Source of the DNA: Betaproteobacteria bacterium
GTDB lineage: Bacteria > Pseudomonadota > Gammaproteobacteria > Burkholderiales > CAIKXV01
Assembly (NCBI GenBank): GCA_947458265.1
Contig: CANGYF010000006.1
Coordinates: 124,001-188,000 of the forward strand
Length of the DNA stretch: 64,000 nt
Direction: 5' to 3'
In this document: positions 50,769 through 60,427 of the stretch, piece after piece
Position numbering within the stretch: position 1 is the stretch's first letter
How the letters are laid out: each line of letters begins with the position of its first letter
Translations under genes and position numbers: made by a program
Notes under the pieces: generated by a model
Seen by the model: only the letters and a program-made list of their open reading frames with translations
Databases searched by the model: none
What the model was told of the DNA's origin: nothing

Positions 50769-51536
50769 TCAGCCGGCGTCGACCACGAGTTCGCGCCGCA
50801 CGCCACGCACGTCCATCTCGTACTCGAGGTCCACCACCGGCGGACGGACCCAGTGCCAGGTGAGGCCGGCACGCATCGCGCCGCGGCGTGCGAGTTCCGC
50901 GGCCAGGAACGGATGCGGGTCGTGGATCGTGTAGAGCTGTGCGCCGGTGATGTCCGGCCAGGCGAAACCGAGCGAAGCCATGCGCCGCTCCATCTCGTCC
51001 AGCACCCAGCGCGCCTTCTCCGCGATCGCATCGGGCGAAGTCTCGCCGCGGCGGACGATGTGGCTTTCGTAGTGGCCCTTGCCTTCCGGGGCTTCGGCAC
51101 TGCCGGCGACGACGAAGGTCGGCGGCGCATCGGCCGAGGGAACCGTGTACGAGAACGCGAACAGGCTCGGCACCGGCGGTTTGTCGAGTTCGGGACAGAC
51201 GTTGCTGCGGGCCACCGGGTTCACGCCATCGCGGATCAGTCCCCAGCGCTCGAGCGTGCCGACATAGTCACGGTTGAACGAGACGAAGCCTTCCTCGGTG
51301 AACGGGGCCGGCGAGCGCAGCTCGCACTGGCAGAACGCGGCCGTCGGACGGCCGATCGAAGCCAGGTGGCGCTCGATCGCGGCGAACCCCTCGGACAGCG
51401 CCACCGGACGCAGGAAGCGCGCTCGCACGATCTCGAAGCCCGGCTCGGCGGCGACGCCGGCCGAGTACTGAAACGGGCCGGGGACGAATCGATAGCCCCC
51501 GGGGGCGAACTGCGGTAGGGACGCTGGCACCGGCAC
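50769..51536 (-). CDS. Possible RidA-superfamily protein (CnbZ-like deaminase)
   Basis: A 255-residue protein. The segment LDEMERRMASLGFAWPDITGAQLYTIHDPHPF followed by RRGAMRAGLTWHWVRPPVVDLEYEMDVRGV fits a Rid-like core (helix, strand with Thr/His, terminal Arg-containing strand), and I associate it from memory with 2-amino-5-chloromuconate deaminase (CnbZ) relatives. The N-terminal half (about 1-120) matches nothing I know. If correct, it would remove an amino group from a muconate-like intermediate. It is next to a methyltransferase gene on the same strand (63 bp). The annotation is tentative. Confidence 0.5.
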   Translation of the reverse strand: MPVPASLPQFAPGGYRFVPGPFQYSAGVAAEPGFEIVRARFLRPVALSEGFAAIERHLASIGRPTAAFCQCELRSPAPFTEEGFVSFNRDYVGTLERWGLIRDGVNPVARSNVCPELDKPPVPSLFAFSYTVPSADAPPTFVVAGSAEAPEGKGHYESHIVRRGETSPDAIAEKARWVLDEMERRMASLGFAWPDITGAQLYTIHDPHPFLAAELARRGAMRAGLTWHWVRPPVVDLEYEMDVRGVRRELVVDAG

Positions 51537-51599
51537 TCTCCTTCACAGACGAAAAGCCGATGTTAGCCGGAGCGAAAGGCCGACGACCGATACGCTACC

Positions 51600-52499
51600 T
51601 CAGCCCGCCCTGCGCCGGATGGTGAACAGCAGGTAGCGCTTCTCGCGCCGGAACACGTCCGGGTCGAGCGTGTCGAGCCGCACGCCGTCGAGCTTCGCCT
51701 TCAGCGTGTCGCCGAACAGGTAGCCGAGCAGCCGCTGCTTCAGGAACAGTTTGTCCGAGCCGAAGCGTGCCATCGGCAGCGCGAAGCGGGTCGCCAGCAA
51801 CCGGCCGTAGGCGAGGCTGGGCACACAGTTCTCGGTGACATCCACCCGCTCGGTGATCTCCAGACCATGGCGCGCGAGCGCAGCCTCGAAGTCGGACAGC
51901 ACATGGCCCGACCGGTTCTTCGTGCCAGGCTGCAGCCGGTAGTAGTCGATGACGATCCAGCGCCCGCCCGGTGCCAGCAGCGCCTCCACCTTCGCCAGCC
52001 CCTGATCGAGGTCGATGTACTGGAACGACTCGGCGTTGATCACCGCATCGAACTTCGGATCGATCGAGCCGGCATCGACCTGCTCGAACGGACTCTCGAT
52101 CAGCGGGATGTGCGGCCAGCCGGCGCGGATGTGCTGTGCATGCGCGCGGTTCGGCGTGACACCGGTCGGCTTCGCGCCGGCACGGTCGAGCCGGTTCAAC
52201 AGCCCGCCCATGCCGCAACCGACGTCCAGCACCCGCTCGCCCGGCTTCACCCGCTCGACCAGCAGCGACGCATAGTCGTCCATCGCACGGCTGACGTCGG
52301 CCAGGCTGATCTCGTCTGCCGAGGCCGGGATCTCGCGGAAGTAGCCGTAGTGCAGGAAGTTGTTGCCGAAGATCGCGCCGTACAGCTGAAGCTCGAGGTC
52401 TTCGGCCGGATCCCAGACCGACCGGTCGGCCCGGTGCTCGCGCAGGTAGCGCAGCAGGGCCGGCAGGTTCAGCAGCCGGCCGAGGATGCGCCCGATCAT
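51600..52499 (-). CDS. Class I SAM-dependent methyltransferase
   Basis: A 299-residue methyltransferase. Motif I is VLDVGCGMGGLLNRLDRAGA (about 90-108), followed by VTPNRAHAQHIRAGWP, the motif II region FDAVINAESFQYIDLDQGLAKV and motif III LLAPGGRWIVIDYYRLQPGT. The layout resembles the cyclopropane-fatty-acid-synthase/UbiE-type superfamily (the CHYGYF-like HYGYFREIP precedes motif I). The acceptor, a small molecule or lipid, is unknown. It lies 52 bp downstream of the molybdenum hydroxylase large-subunit gene, so the two may share a transcript. Confidence 0.85.
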   Translation of the reverse strand: MIGRILGRLLNLPALLRYLREHRADRSVWDPAEDLELQLYGAIFGNNFLHYGYFREIPASADEISLADVSRAMDDYASLLVERVKPGERVLDVGCGMGGLLNRLDRAGAKPTGVTPNRAHAQHIRAGWPHIPLIESPFEQVDAGSIDPKFDAVINAESFQYIDLDQGLAKVEALLAPGGRWIVIDYYRLQPGTKNRSGHVLSDFEAALARHGLEITERVDVTENCVPSLAYGRLLATRFALPMARFGSDKLFLKQRLLGYLFGDTLKAKLDGVRLDTLDPDVFRREKRYLLFTIRRRAG

Positions 52500-52551
52500 C
52501 GCGCGCCCCTGCGCAGGGGCGCGCGCCCGGGCACCGGCTGCCGCGCCGGCA

Positions 52552-54711
52552 TCAGACCAGTGCCTTCGCGATCTGGTCCTTCGTCAGCGGCAGGTCGCGC
52601 ACGCGCACGCCGATCGCATGCGCGAGCGCATTGGCGATCGCCGCCCCGGTCGGACCCTGGGCCGCCTCGCCGGCACCGAGCGACTTCTGGTCGGGCCGGT
52701 CGATCAGCACCACGTCGACCTCCGGCACCTCGTCGAAGCGCAGGATCGGGTAGTCGTCCCAGGTCATGCAGCGCACGCCGGACGGATCGAACGGCACCGC
52801 CTCCTTCAGCGTCCACGACACCGCCTGGATCACGCCGCCCTCGGTCTGGTTGATGATGCCGTCCGGGTTGATCGCAAGCCCGGCCTCGACTGCCGCCACG
52901 CAACGGGTGACGCGCAGGTCTTCCTCGAGCGACACCTCGGCCACCACCGCGCAGTAGCTCTGCTTGTTCTTGTACTGGGCGAACGCAATGCCCATGCCGG
53001 TCGTGCCGTCGGACGCCTTGCGCGACTTCCAGCCGGCCCGGTCGGCCGCGGCCTCGATCACCGCGCGCGCGCGCGGATCCTTCATGTGGCGCAGCCGGTA
53101 CTCGACCGGGTCGACGCCGGCCGCCTCGGCCAGTTCGTCCATGAAGGTCTCGATCGCGAACACGTTGGCGAACGCGCCGAGCGAGCGCAGCGCCGACACC
53201 CGCACCGGCATCTCGGTGATGAAGTGGTGGATCACCTTCGAGTTCGGCAGGTCGTACAGCGGCACCGCATTGCGGTCGCTGCCGCCGCCACCGGCCAGCG
53301 GGATCATCCGCGGCGGCGGCTTGGGCAGCGGGTCGGCCAGGTGCCAGCCGGCCATCAGCCAGGTGCCTTCCGGCTGCCGGCCGGGACGGGTGCTCTGGGT
53401 GTTGCTCCAGAGTTCATGCGTCCAGTCGACGATGTTGCCTGCCGCATCGAGCGAGGCGCTGACCTCGACGCTCATCGCCGGACCGAAGGGCTCCCACTGG
53501 AACTCGTCTTCGCGGGACCACTGCAGCTTGACCGGACGGCCGGGCACCGCGCGCGCGACCAGCGCGGCATCGAGGGCGGCATCGTCCGCGCCATTGTGGC
53601 CGTAGCAACCGGCACCTTCCGCATGGTGCACGGTGATGTCCGCCTCGGGCATGCGCAGCGACTTGGACAGGTCGACGCGCAGCGGGAAGATGCCCTGGCT
53701 GTGCGACCAGATCTCGGGCTTGCCGTCATTCCAGACCGCCACCGCGCAGGACGGCCCGATCGAGGCATGCGCGATGTACGGCTTGGTGAACGCAGCCTTC
53801 ATCGTCTTCGCGGCCTTTGCCTTCGCCGCGTCATCGGTCTTCTCGTGCACCACGTGCACGGTCTTGGGCAGCGTCTTCAGGTGGTCGTACACCGCGCCCT
53901 GGGCGGGGAGGTTCGTACGGTCGTCCCATTTCGCGCGGTTGCGCAGCGCGCGTGCCGCGCGGATCGCCTGCTCTTCCTTCGCGCAGACCACCGCGAGGAA
54001 GCTGCCGTCGCGCACCACCTCGACCAGTCCGGGCATCGCACGCAGGCCGGCCTCGTCGTCGATAGACAGCAGCCGTGCGTCATAGCTCGGCGGACGCACC
54101 ACGCGACCGTGCAGCATGCCGGGCAGCACCATGTCGTGCACGTAGCTGGGCTTGCCGGTCACCTTCGCCGGGATGTCCAGCCGCGGCACGTCGGTGCCGA
54201 TCAGCCTGAAATCTTCCACGGCCTTCGGCCGGAACTGGGCAGTGGCCTCGCGCTGGAACAGGCCGGGTTCGAGCAGGTCCCAGTAGGTGACGCTGGCGCC
54301 GCCGCCGGCGACGCTTATCGTGCCGTCCTCGACCACCAGGCGCTCGGCGCTGACGCCCAGTTTCTGCGCGGCCTTCTGCAGCAGGGTGCCGCGGATCTCG
54401 GCACAGACGAAGCGGATGGCAATGCCGCTGTGTTCGATCGACAGGCTGCTCGAGGTCATCTCCTCGTTCGGCGAGGTGTCCGTGCCGGCCGGGCGCATGA
54501 CGATGCGCGACAGCGAGACATCGAGTTCATCGGCGGCGATCTGCGCCAGCGCGGTGGAGATGCCCTGGCCGATGTCGACCTTGCCGGGCGACACGGTGAC
54601 CGAATGGGATGCGGGGCCGGTGCCGCCGGGCACCAGGCGCACCCACTTGTCCAGGATGGGGTTGACCGAAAGGCTGCCAGGCAGCGGGGAGGAATCGTTG
54701 GTACGCGACAT
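52552..54711 (-). CDS. Molybdenum hydroxylase large subunit (xanthine dehydrogenase / isoquinoline 1-oxidoreductase beta type)
   Basis: A 719-residue Mo-molybdopterin cytosine dinucleotide subunit; the ATG at 54711 starts MSRTNDSSPL, and the track's 842-residue version reads back into the small subunit gene. Features: GKVDIGQGISTALAQIAADEL, GKPSYVHDMVLPGMLHGRVVRPP (entry of the Mo domain), HNGADDAALDAALVARAVPGRPVKLQWSREDEF, and the catalytic Glu near the end in SLGAGEAAQGPTGAAIANA. With the 2Fe-2S subunit upstream it forms a two-subunit enzyme that hydroxylates N-heterocycles or aldehydes using water. No FAD-subunit gene is present, as in isoquinoline oxidoreductase, so electrons probably pass to a membrane cytochrome or other acceptor. 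Confidence 0.92.
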   Translation of the reverse strand: MSRTNDSSPLPGSLSVNPILDKWVRLVPGGTGPASHSVTVSPGKVDIGQGISTALAQIAADELDVSLSRIVMRPAGTDTSPNEEMTSSSLSIEHSGIAIRFVCAEIRGTLLQKAAQKLGVSAERLVVEDGTISVAGGGASVTYWDLLEPGLFQREATAQFRPKAVEDFRLIGTDVPRLDIPAKVTGKPSYVHDMVLPGMLHGRVVRPPSYDARLLSIDDEAGLRAMPGLVEVVRDGSFLAVVCAKEEQAIRAARALRNRAKWDDRTNLPAQGAVYDHLKTLPKTVHVVHEKTDDAAKAKAAKTMKAAFTKPYIAHASIGPSCAVAVWNDGKPEIWSHSQGIFPLRVDLSKSLRMPEADITVHHAEGAGCYGHNGADDAALDAALVARAVPGRPVKLQWSREDEFQWEPFGPAMSVEVSASLDAAGNIVDWTHELWSNTQSTRPGRQPEGTWLMAGWHLADPLPKPPPRMIPLAGGGGSDRNAVPLYDLPNSKVIHHFITEMPVRVSALRSLGAFANVFAIETFMDELAEAAGVDPVEYRLRHMKDPRARAVIEAAADRAGWKSRKASDGTTGMGIAFAQYKNKQSYCAVVAEVSLEEDLRVTRCVAAVEAGLAINPDGIINQTEGGVIQAVSWTLKEAVPFDPSGVRCMTWDDYPILRFDEVPEVDVVLIDRPDQKSLGAGEAAQGPTGAAIANALAHAIGVRVRDLPLTKDQIAKALV

Positions 54712-54743
54712 CGTTCGTGACCTCTTGGGCTGTTCGGGCAGGA

Positions 54744-55217
54744 TCAGGCGGCCATCGCCGCGGCGGCGCGCTCGACGGCACGGATGATCCGGGCATGGGT
54801 CCCGCAGCGGCACAGGTTGTCGCGCAGCGCGGCGGTGATCTCGGCCCGGGTGGGCTTCGGGTTGGCGTCGAGCAATGCCTTGGCGCTCATCACGATGCCG
54901 GTGACGCAGTAGCCGCACTGCGCCGCCTGCTCGTCTATGAAGGCCTGCTGCAGCGGGTGCGGCGCCTCGGCCGTGCCCAGCCCTTCGATCGTGGTGACCG
55001 ACTTGCCGGCGAAATCGGACACCGGGACGTTGCAGGACTGCACGGCCTTGCCGTCGACCAGCACCGTGCAGGCGCCGCACTGCCCCTGCCCGCAGCCATA
55101 GCGGGCCCCCTTCAGCGACAGGTCGTTGCGCAGGATGTAGAGCAGCGGGGTTTCAGGGTCGCACTGCACCGTGTGCGTGCCGCCGTTGACGGTAAGCGTC
55201 AGCGTCTTGTCGGTCAT
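54744..55217 (-). CDS. Molybdenum hydroxylase small subunit, two [2Fe-2S] clusters
   Basis: A 157-residue iron-sulfur subunit from the ATG at 55217 (GGAAA upstream). First cluster ligands CGQGQCGAC then VQSCN in a plant-ferredoxin-like N-terminal domain (1-75); second cluster CGYC and CRCGTHARI in the helical C-terminal domain (about 85-150). All eight Cys are present. It passes electrons from the Mo site of the large subunit, whose gene follows after 32 bp. The gene sits 58 bp downstream of an Ldh-type dehydrogenase gene on the same strand. Confidence 0.95.
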   Translation of the reverse strand: MTDKTLTLTVNGGTHTVQCDPETPLLYILRNDLSLKGARYGCGQGQCGACTVLVDGKAVQSCNVPVSDFAGKSVTTIEGLGTAEAPHPLQQAFIDEQAAQCGYCVTGIVMSAKALLDANPKPTRAEITAALRDNLCRCGTHARIIRAVERAAAAMAA

Positions 55218-55275
55218 GTCGTTTCCATCGGTAGGTAAAGCGGTCTTGGAGCGGCAATGCAGGGACCCGATGTCC

Positions 55276-56280
55276 CTAGGCGCGGCCAGCCAGTTGCTGC
55301 AATTGTCGGTAAAGCGGGTCGGGGATGTCGACCCCCTCGTCTGCTGCCCGGGCACGGGCCGCATGGCGACGGTCACCCGGCAGGCGAACGCCGGGATCGG
55401 CGAGCATCGCCGCGATCAGCGCCTCGACGCGTTCGAAGTACACCGCACTGCCGGCGGTCGAGCCGGGATCGATGGCGATGATCGTGTGTCCGATGCGCGG
55501 CTTGTTGCCGGGCTCGAAGTACGAGTCGTTCTCGAAAGCGAGTGCCGCGCCGGTCAGGCCGCAGCAGAGCAGTTCGACCATCATCGCGAGCATGGCGCCC
55601 TTGGCGCCGCCGATCGCGAACAGGCTTCCGGTCAGGGCCGCCTTCGCATCGGTGGTCGGGTTGCCGTCCTTGTCGACTGCCCAGCCTTCGGGGATCGGAC
55701 GCCCCTCCTTGGCCGCGATCATGATCTTGCCGCGCGTCACCTCCGTCAGCGACAGGTCGATGAGAACCGGCGGCTTGTCCGCGCGCGGGAAGGCCGCCGC
55801 GATCGGATTGGTGCCGAACACCGGACGGCGGCCGCCCCAGGCGTTGATGGCACCCGGCGAGTTGGTCAGGGCGAGGCCGATCATGCCGGCCGCCGCGATC
55901 GGCTCGAGGTGGTAGACGGCAGCGCCGTAGTGGTGGCTGTTGGTGAGCGCGACCAGCGAGATGCCGTGGCTGCGTGCGCGGGCGATCGCCTCGCCGACGG
56001 CCATTTCACAGGCTTCGTAGGCGAGGCCGCCATGCACGTCGATCAGGCAGCTCCCGCCGCGCTGGTTGACGATCGCCGGCAGGGCCTTGCCATCGACGCG
56101 GGCGGTAGCCAGGTGGTCGACATACAAGGGAATGCGCGACACGCCATGGGTGGCGAGGTCGTCGCGGTCGGCCGCGACCAGCGCGCGCGCCGTGGCTGCC
56201 GCCTGCGCCGGGGCCGCACCTGCCTGCACCAGCGTGGCGGCGGCCAGTTCGGCCAGTTGATCGAGGGCAACGCGAGGCAT
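55276..56280 (-). CDS. Ldh family (malate/L-sulfolactate/ureidoglycolate type) NAD(P)H-dependent oxidoreductase
   Basis: A 334-residue enzyme of the LDH2/MDH2 fold, unlike ordinary Rossmann dehydrogenases. Landmarks are HGVSRIPLYVDHL, GISLVALTNSHHYGAA with the catalytic-site His, LTNSPGAINAWGGRRPVFGTNPIAAAFPR and EGWAVDKDGNPTTDAKAAL, followed by KGAMLAMMVELLCCGLTGAA. It oxidises or reduces 2-hydroxy/2-oxo acids or ureido acids. It is the first of a likely four-gene run (Ldh, Mo hydroxylase small and large subunits, methyltransferase). Its ATG faces typA across a 200-bp divergent spacer. Confidence 0.9.
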   Translation of the reverse strand: MPRVALDQLAELAAATLVQAGAAPAQAAATARALVAADRDDLATHGVSRIPLYVDHLATARVDGKALPAIVNQRGGSCLIDVHGGLAYEACEMAVGEAIARARSHGISLVALTNSHHYGAAVYHLEPIAAAGMIGLALTNSPGAINAWGGRRPVFGTNPIAAAFPRADKPPVLIDLSLTEVTRGKIMIAAKEGRPIPEGWAVDKDGNPTTDAKAALTGSLFAIGGAKGAMLAMMVELLCCGLTGAALAFENDSYFEPGNKPRIGHTIIAIDPGSTAGSAVYFERVEALIAAMLADPGVRLPGDRRHAARARAADEGVDIPDPLYRQLQQLAGRA

Positions 56281-56480
56281 CGGCTTTCCACCTGTTTACT
56301 CAAACCGCCTAGTGTAATGGCTGGGAAAGGGAATTGCAGTGTGCCCGTGCTAGACTTGCGGGTTTTTGTCGGCGCTAACAGCGTCGAATCAGGAGTCGTG
56401 CGGCGCCCATGCCGCAGACCCGTCCGATGCCGCCACGAGCGGTGCGGATTCCCTCGCCTACCGAACGGACGCCACCCCAC

Positions 56481-58313
56481 ATGTCCCGCGCACTCAGAAA
56501 CATCGCGATCATCGCCCACGTCGACCATGGCAAGACCACGCTGGTCGACAAAATGCTCCGCCAGTCTGGCACCTTCGCCGCCCACGAGAAAGTGACCGAA
56601 CGGGTCATGGACTCGAACGATCTCGAGAAGGAGCGCGGCATCACCATTCTGGCGAAGAACTGCGCGCTCGACTTCGAAGGCGTCCACATCAACATCGTCG
56701 ACACTCCTGGCCACGCCGACTTCGGCGGCGAAGTGGAACGCGTGCTGGGCATGGTCGACGGCGTGCTGCTGCTGGTCGATGCGGTGGAAGGCCCGATGCC
56801 GCAGACGCGCTTCGTGACCAAGAAGGCGCTGGCGCTCGGCCTGAAGCCGATCGTCGTGGTGAACAAGGTCGACCGCGACGGCGCACGCCCCGACTGGGTG
56901 GTCGACCACACCTTCGACCTGTTCGACAAGCTTGGCGCCACCGAGGAACAGCTCGACTTCCCGGTCGTGTACGCCTCGGCGCTGCAGGGCTGGGCGACGC
57001 TCGACTGGAAGCAACCCGGCAGCGACCTGCGGCCGCTGCTGCAGACCGTGCTCGATCGCGTGCCCGCGCCGCCGATGGAAGACACCGAAGGCCCGCTGCA
57101 GCTCCAGATCACCGCGCTCGACTATTCGAGCTATGTCGGCCGCATCGGTGTCGGCCGCATCAAGCGCGGCAAGCTGCGCCCGGCGATGGATGTCGCAGTG
57201 CTGTACGGCGACACCGCCCAGCGCAAGGCGCGCATCAACCAGGTGCTCGGCTTCCAGGGCCTGGAGCGGGTAGCGATGACCGAGGCGATGGCCGGCGACA
57301 TCGTGCTGGTCTCGGGCATCGAGGAGCTCGCGATCGGCACCACGCTGACCGATGTCGATCATCCGGAAGCGCTCGTCCCGCTGAAGGTCGATGAACCGAC
57401 ACTGACCATGAACTTCATGGTGAATACGTCACCGCTCGCAGGGACCGAAGGCAAGTTCGTCACCAGCCGGCAGATCCGCGAGCGGCTGACGAAGGAACTG
57501 CTGACGAACATGGCGCTGCGCGTGGAAGAGACCGGCGACACCGACGTGTTCGCGGTGTCCGGGCGCGGCGAACTGCACCTGACCATCCTGATCGAGAACA
57601 TGCGTCGGGAAGGCTATGAGCTCGCGGTCGGGCGTCCGCGCGTGATCACCCGCACGGTCGACGGCGTCACCTGCGAACCGTACGAGATGCTGACCGTCGA
57701 CGTCGAAGACGCCCACCAGGGTGGCGTGATGGAAGCCCTCGGCCAGCGCCGTGCCGACCTGCAGGACATGGTGCCGGACGGCCGTGGCCGGGTGCGCCTC
57801 GAGTACCGGGTACCGGCGCGCGGCCTGATCGGCTTCCAGGGCGAGTTCATGAACCTGACCCGCGGCACCGGGCTGATGAGCCATGTGTTCGACGACTATG
57901 CGCCGACCAAGGGCGAGATGGCCGGCCGCCGCAACGGCGTGCTGATCTCGCAGGACACCGGCGACTCGGTCGCGTTCGCGCTCTGGAACCTGCAGGACCG
58001 CGGCCGCATGTTCGTGAGCCCCGGCGAGAAGCTGTACGAAGGCATGATCATCGGTATCCATTCGCGCGACAACGACCTGGTCGTCAACCCGCTGAAGGGC
58101 AAGAAGCTCACCAACGTGCGCGCATCGGGTACCGACGAGGCGATCGTGCTGGTGCCGCCGATCAAGCTCACGCTCGAGTACGCGGTCGAGTTCATCGAGG
58201 ACGACGAACTGGTCGAGGTCACGCCGAAGTCGATCCGGGTGCGCAAGCGCCACCTGCTCGAGCACGAGCGCAAGCGCGCGAAGTCGAAGTCAGGGGCAGA
58301 AGTCGCCGCCTGA
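56481..58313 (+). CDS. typA: Ribosome-associated GTPase TypA/BipA
   Basis: A 610-residue translational GTPase that binds the 70S ribosome and helps assembly and stress adaptation. The ATG at 56481 starts [23 protein letters not shown] (P-loop); the track adds 24 upstream residues. GTPase motifs continue with [13 protein letters not shown] and [12 protein letters not shown]; then the beta-barrel domain 2 and two elongation-factor-G-like domains, with [26 protein letters not shown] and the TypA C-terminal domain (about 485-600). There is no strong SD. An intrinsic terminator follows at 58343. A chromosomal core gene. Confidence 0.96.
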   Translation: MSRALRNIAIIAHVDHGKTTLVDKMLRQSGTFAAHEKVTERVMDSNDLEKERGITILAKNCALDFEGVHINIVDTPGHADFGGEVERVLGMVDGVLLLVDAVEGPMPQTRFVTKKALALGLKPIVVVNKVDRDGARPDWVVDHTFDLFDKLGATEEQLDFPVVYASALQGWATLDWKQPGSDLRPLLQTVLDRVPAPPMEDTEGPLQLQITALDYSSYVGRIGVGRIKRGKLRPAMDVAVLYGDTAQRKARINQVLGFQGLERVAMTEAMAGDIVLVSGIEELAIGTTLTDVDHPEALVPLKVDEPTLTMNFMVNTSPLAGTEGKFVTSRQIRERLTKELLTNMALRVEETGDTDVFAVSGRGELHLTILIENMRREGYELAVGRPRVITRTVDGVTCEPYEMLTVDVEDAHQGGVMEALGQRRADLQDMVPDGRGRVRLEYRVPARGLIGFQGEFMNLTRGTGLMSHVFDDYAPTKGEMAGRRNGVLISQDTGDSVAFALWNLQDRGRMFVSPGEKLYEGMIIGIHSRDNDLVVNPLKGKKLTNVRASGTDEAIVLVPPIKLTLEYAVEFIEDDELVEVTPKSIRVRKRHLLEHERKRAKSKSGAEVAA

Positions 58314-58342
58314 CGCTTCACCCCAGCGGGAACGCAATGCCG

Positions 58343-58376
58343 GGCCGCGGACATATGTCCGCGGCCTTTGTCTTTT
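58343..58376 (+). terminator. Intrinsic terminator after typA
   Basis: A perfect 24-bp palindrome (GGCCGCGGACAT and its complement, 58343-58366) followed by TTTGTCTTTT. It forms a strong GC-rich hairpin 30 bp after the typA stop. Confidence 0.85.
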
Positions 58377-58482
58377 GTGAGACGCCACTGGAGTCATTGG
58401 ACGGACGCAGGGGAACCATCCTGCAACACGTCGTGTCTACCTCGTGAGAGGCATACGCCTCGATACGTGGAGGACCCACCTC

Positions 58483-58974
58483 ATGAGCCCCGCTGGCACG
58501 CCTTTCAATGTCACACCGCAGACCTCCGGTGAACCTGCCGCACTCGATCCCCGCGTCTTCCTGGGCACCGCTGCAGTACTCGCCTGGTTCGTGGCACTGA
58601 CCATGACCGACTTCGCGCATGACGCGCTGGGCATCGCCAGTGCAGACCCGTCCACGCACCCGGCGTCCTCCATCAGCTACGAGCTCGCCTCGGGCTATGT
58701 ACTGGGCGTCGTCGCAGCCGTGGCCCTCGCGCTGCTTGGCGGGATGCTGCGCACGCGCGATGCCGACGGCACGGCAACCGTGCACCCGCTCCTGCGCCAG
58801 CTGGCAGGCGCAGCCCTGTTCGTCGTGGCGCTCGCATGCATCACCGGTGCGGCCGTGCACAACGCGGATGGCATCACGCTGCTCTACGACATCGCGTTCG
58901 CGATCGGGCTGATCGCTGTGTTCGTCGGTGTCGTGCCTTTGCACCAGCACCTGCAGGGCATGCATCGCGACTGA
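58483..58974 (+). CDS. Small four-helix membrane protein of unknown function
   Basis: A 163-residue protein; the ATG at 58483 has GGAGG 9 nt upstream, so the track's earlier start is unneeded. A Pro/Thr-rich cytoplasmic head (1-25) is followed by four hydrophobic segments: FLGTAAVLAWFVALTM, LASGYVLGVVAAVALALLGGML, LAGAALFVVALACITGAAV and IAFAIGLIAVFVGVVPL. It ends HQHLQGMHRD. I recognise no family. It lies alone between the typA terminator and the convergent PagL-like gene. Codon use is like its neighbours. Confidence 0.8.
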   Translation: MSPAGTPFNVTPQTSGEPAALDPRVFLGTAAVLAWFVALTMTDFAHDALGIASADPSTHPASSISYELASGYVLGVVAAVALALLGGMLRTRDADGTATVHPLLRQLAGAALFVVALACITGAAVHNADGITLLYDIAFAIGLIAVFVGVVPLHQHLQGMHRD

Positions 58975-59019
58975 GGCTGGCGCGAGTCGCCACCGGTCCG
59001 TCGCCGCCAGACGGCCGGA

Positions 59020-59571
59020 TCAGAAGCGGTAGGTGAACTCCAGCATGTGGAAATCCGCACCAATGGTGTGGGATCCGTAGGCGCCTGCGTCCGAATAATG
59101 CTGGAAGCGGTAGCCGATCCCGGTTCGCCGGTACAGGGGCACGGCGACGCCGAACGTCAACGCAGCCTGGAGGGCGCCGCCGAAGTCCTGGTTCGCGAAG
59201 CGGTGCTCGCTGATCAGCGCGAGCCCGGCGCCAAGATCGAGCGTGAAGCGGCCATCCTGGCTGCCGAACGTGACGACCGGTATCGCGGACACGACCAGCG
59301 CGGTCTTTCCGACGCCCTGCATGACGCCGGCGCTCGTGATCAGACGGGTACCTGTGCCCCAGCCGGACGGATGATGGCGCTGCCAGGGCAGGCGAAAGGT
59401 TGCCACCAGGTCATAAGCGTCGAAGGACTCGGGCGCCACCTGTCCAAGCACCCTCTTCTCGCCGACACGGGCCCTGACGCCGACGCTCAGCGGGTCCAGC
59501 CCTGCCGTGGCAGCGGGTGTCGATAGCGTCAGTGAACACACGAAGATGATCGTGATGCCGGAGCGATACAT
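59020..59571 (-). CDS. PagL-like lipid A 3-O-deacylase (acyloxyacyl hydrolase family)
   Basis: A 183-residue outer-membrane beta-barrel protein. The ATG at 59571 gives a signal peptide (GITIIFVCSLTLSTPAATAG), and the protein ends in aromatic F (FTYRF), as expected for a barrel. The C-terminal active-site strand is YRFQHYSDAGAYGSHTI, with His158 and Ser160 in the HxS arrangement of PagL; the acidic residue is less clear. PagL removes an acyl chain from lipid A, lowering endotoxin signalling. It converges with the small membrane protein gene. Confidence 0.8.
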   Translation of the reverse strand: MYRSGITIIFVCSLTLSTPAATAGLDPLSVGVRARVGEKRVLGQVAPESFDAYDLVATFRLPWQRHHPSGWGTGTRLITSAGVMQGVGKTALVVSAIPVVTFGSQDGRFTLDLGAGLALISEHRFANQDFGGALQAALTFGVAVPLYRRTGIGYRFQHYSDAGAYGSHTIGADFHMLEFTYRF

Positions 59572-59674
59572 GGGTGCGCCCTCTGCCGCGCACGGCAAAC
59601 GATCATGCCGTGCATCAAGCCGGAACAGACAATCCCTGCGATCGAAAGTTCCGCACCCGCCTTGCCGATCCGCC

Positions 59675-60427
59675 TTACCGCCCGACCGCTCCGAACACCC
59701 GGCGCGCGACATCCGTCGCGGCCCCGACCGGGTTGGCTCGGATCTTCTTCTCTTCCTCGCCGATCATCAGGTACAGGCCGTCGAGCGCCTTGTTCGTGAC
59801 GTAGGGCTCGAGCTTCGCCTGCTTCGCATCGACCACGCCAAGCGACGCACCACGCTCGGCGATCTGGTTGTACTGCTGCGCCAGCCCGACCTTCTCGGTC
59901 GCCTTCGTCACCACCGGCAGGAAACGGTTGAACAGCTCGCCGCTGGTGGCCTTGCGGAAGTAGTCGGTAGCGGCCGTCTGCCCGCCGGTGAGGATGCCCT
60001 GCGCATCCTGCACGCTCATCGACTTGATCGCCGACTGCAGCAGCGAGATCGACTGTGGCACCGCCGCTTCGGCGGCCTTATTGATCGACTGGTGCAGTTC
60101 ATCGAACTGTCCGCCCATGCCGAGCAGGCGCGCCGGGCTGCGCAACCGTTCGAGCGTGTCGGGCAGCGGGATCTTCACCTGCGGGTTGTTCCAGAAGCCG
60201 TTTGCGGTGCCGAGCAGCGATACCGCCGAGGACGCCCCCTGACTCAGGGCTGCACGCAGCGCACTGACCTGGTCGGCACCTGAGATGCTGGCAAGCCCCT
60301 GCGCACGCAGCGACGCCGGCAGGCAGAGCAGCCCTGCCGTGGCCAACAACAGCCCAGCCACGTCCCTGCGCATCGGCGAAGCGCCGGCTTCCGGTCCACC
60401 GACGATCGAATCCATGTGTTCACGCAT
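59675..60427 (-). CDS. Exported DUF4197 protein
   Basis: A 250-residue exported protein. The ATG at 60427 has GGAGG at 5 nt and overlaps the lipA stop by 8 nt; a start at 60373 ([17 protein letters not shown]) would give a tidier signal peptide but has no SD. Mature part: [55 protein letters not shown] and the C-terminal [20 protein letters not shown], which are DUF4197 hallmarks. Function is unknown. The gene arrangement couples it to lipA translation. Confidence 0.88.
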   Translation of the reverse strand: MREHMDSIVGGPEAGASPMRRDVAGLLLATAGLLCLPASLRAQGLASISGADQVSALRAALSQGASSAVSLLGTANGFWNNPQVKIPLPDTLERLRSPARLLGMGGQFDELHQSINKAAEAAVPQSISLLQSAIKSMSVQDAQGILTGGQTAATDYFRKATSGELFNRFLPVVTKATEKVGLAQQYNQIAERGASLGVVDAKQAKLEPYVTNKALDGLYLMIGEEEKKIRANPVGAATDVARRVFGAVGR

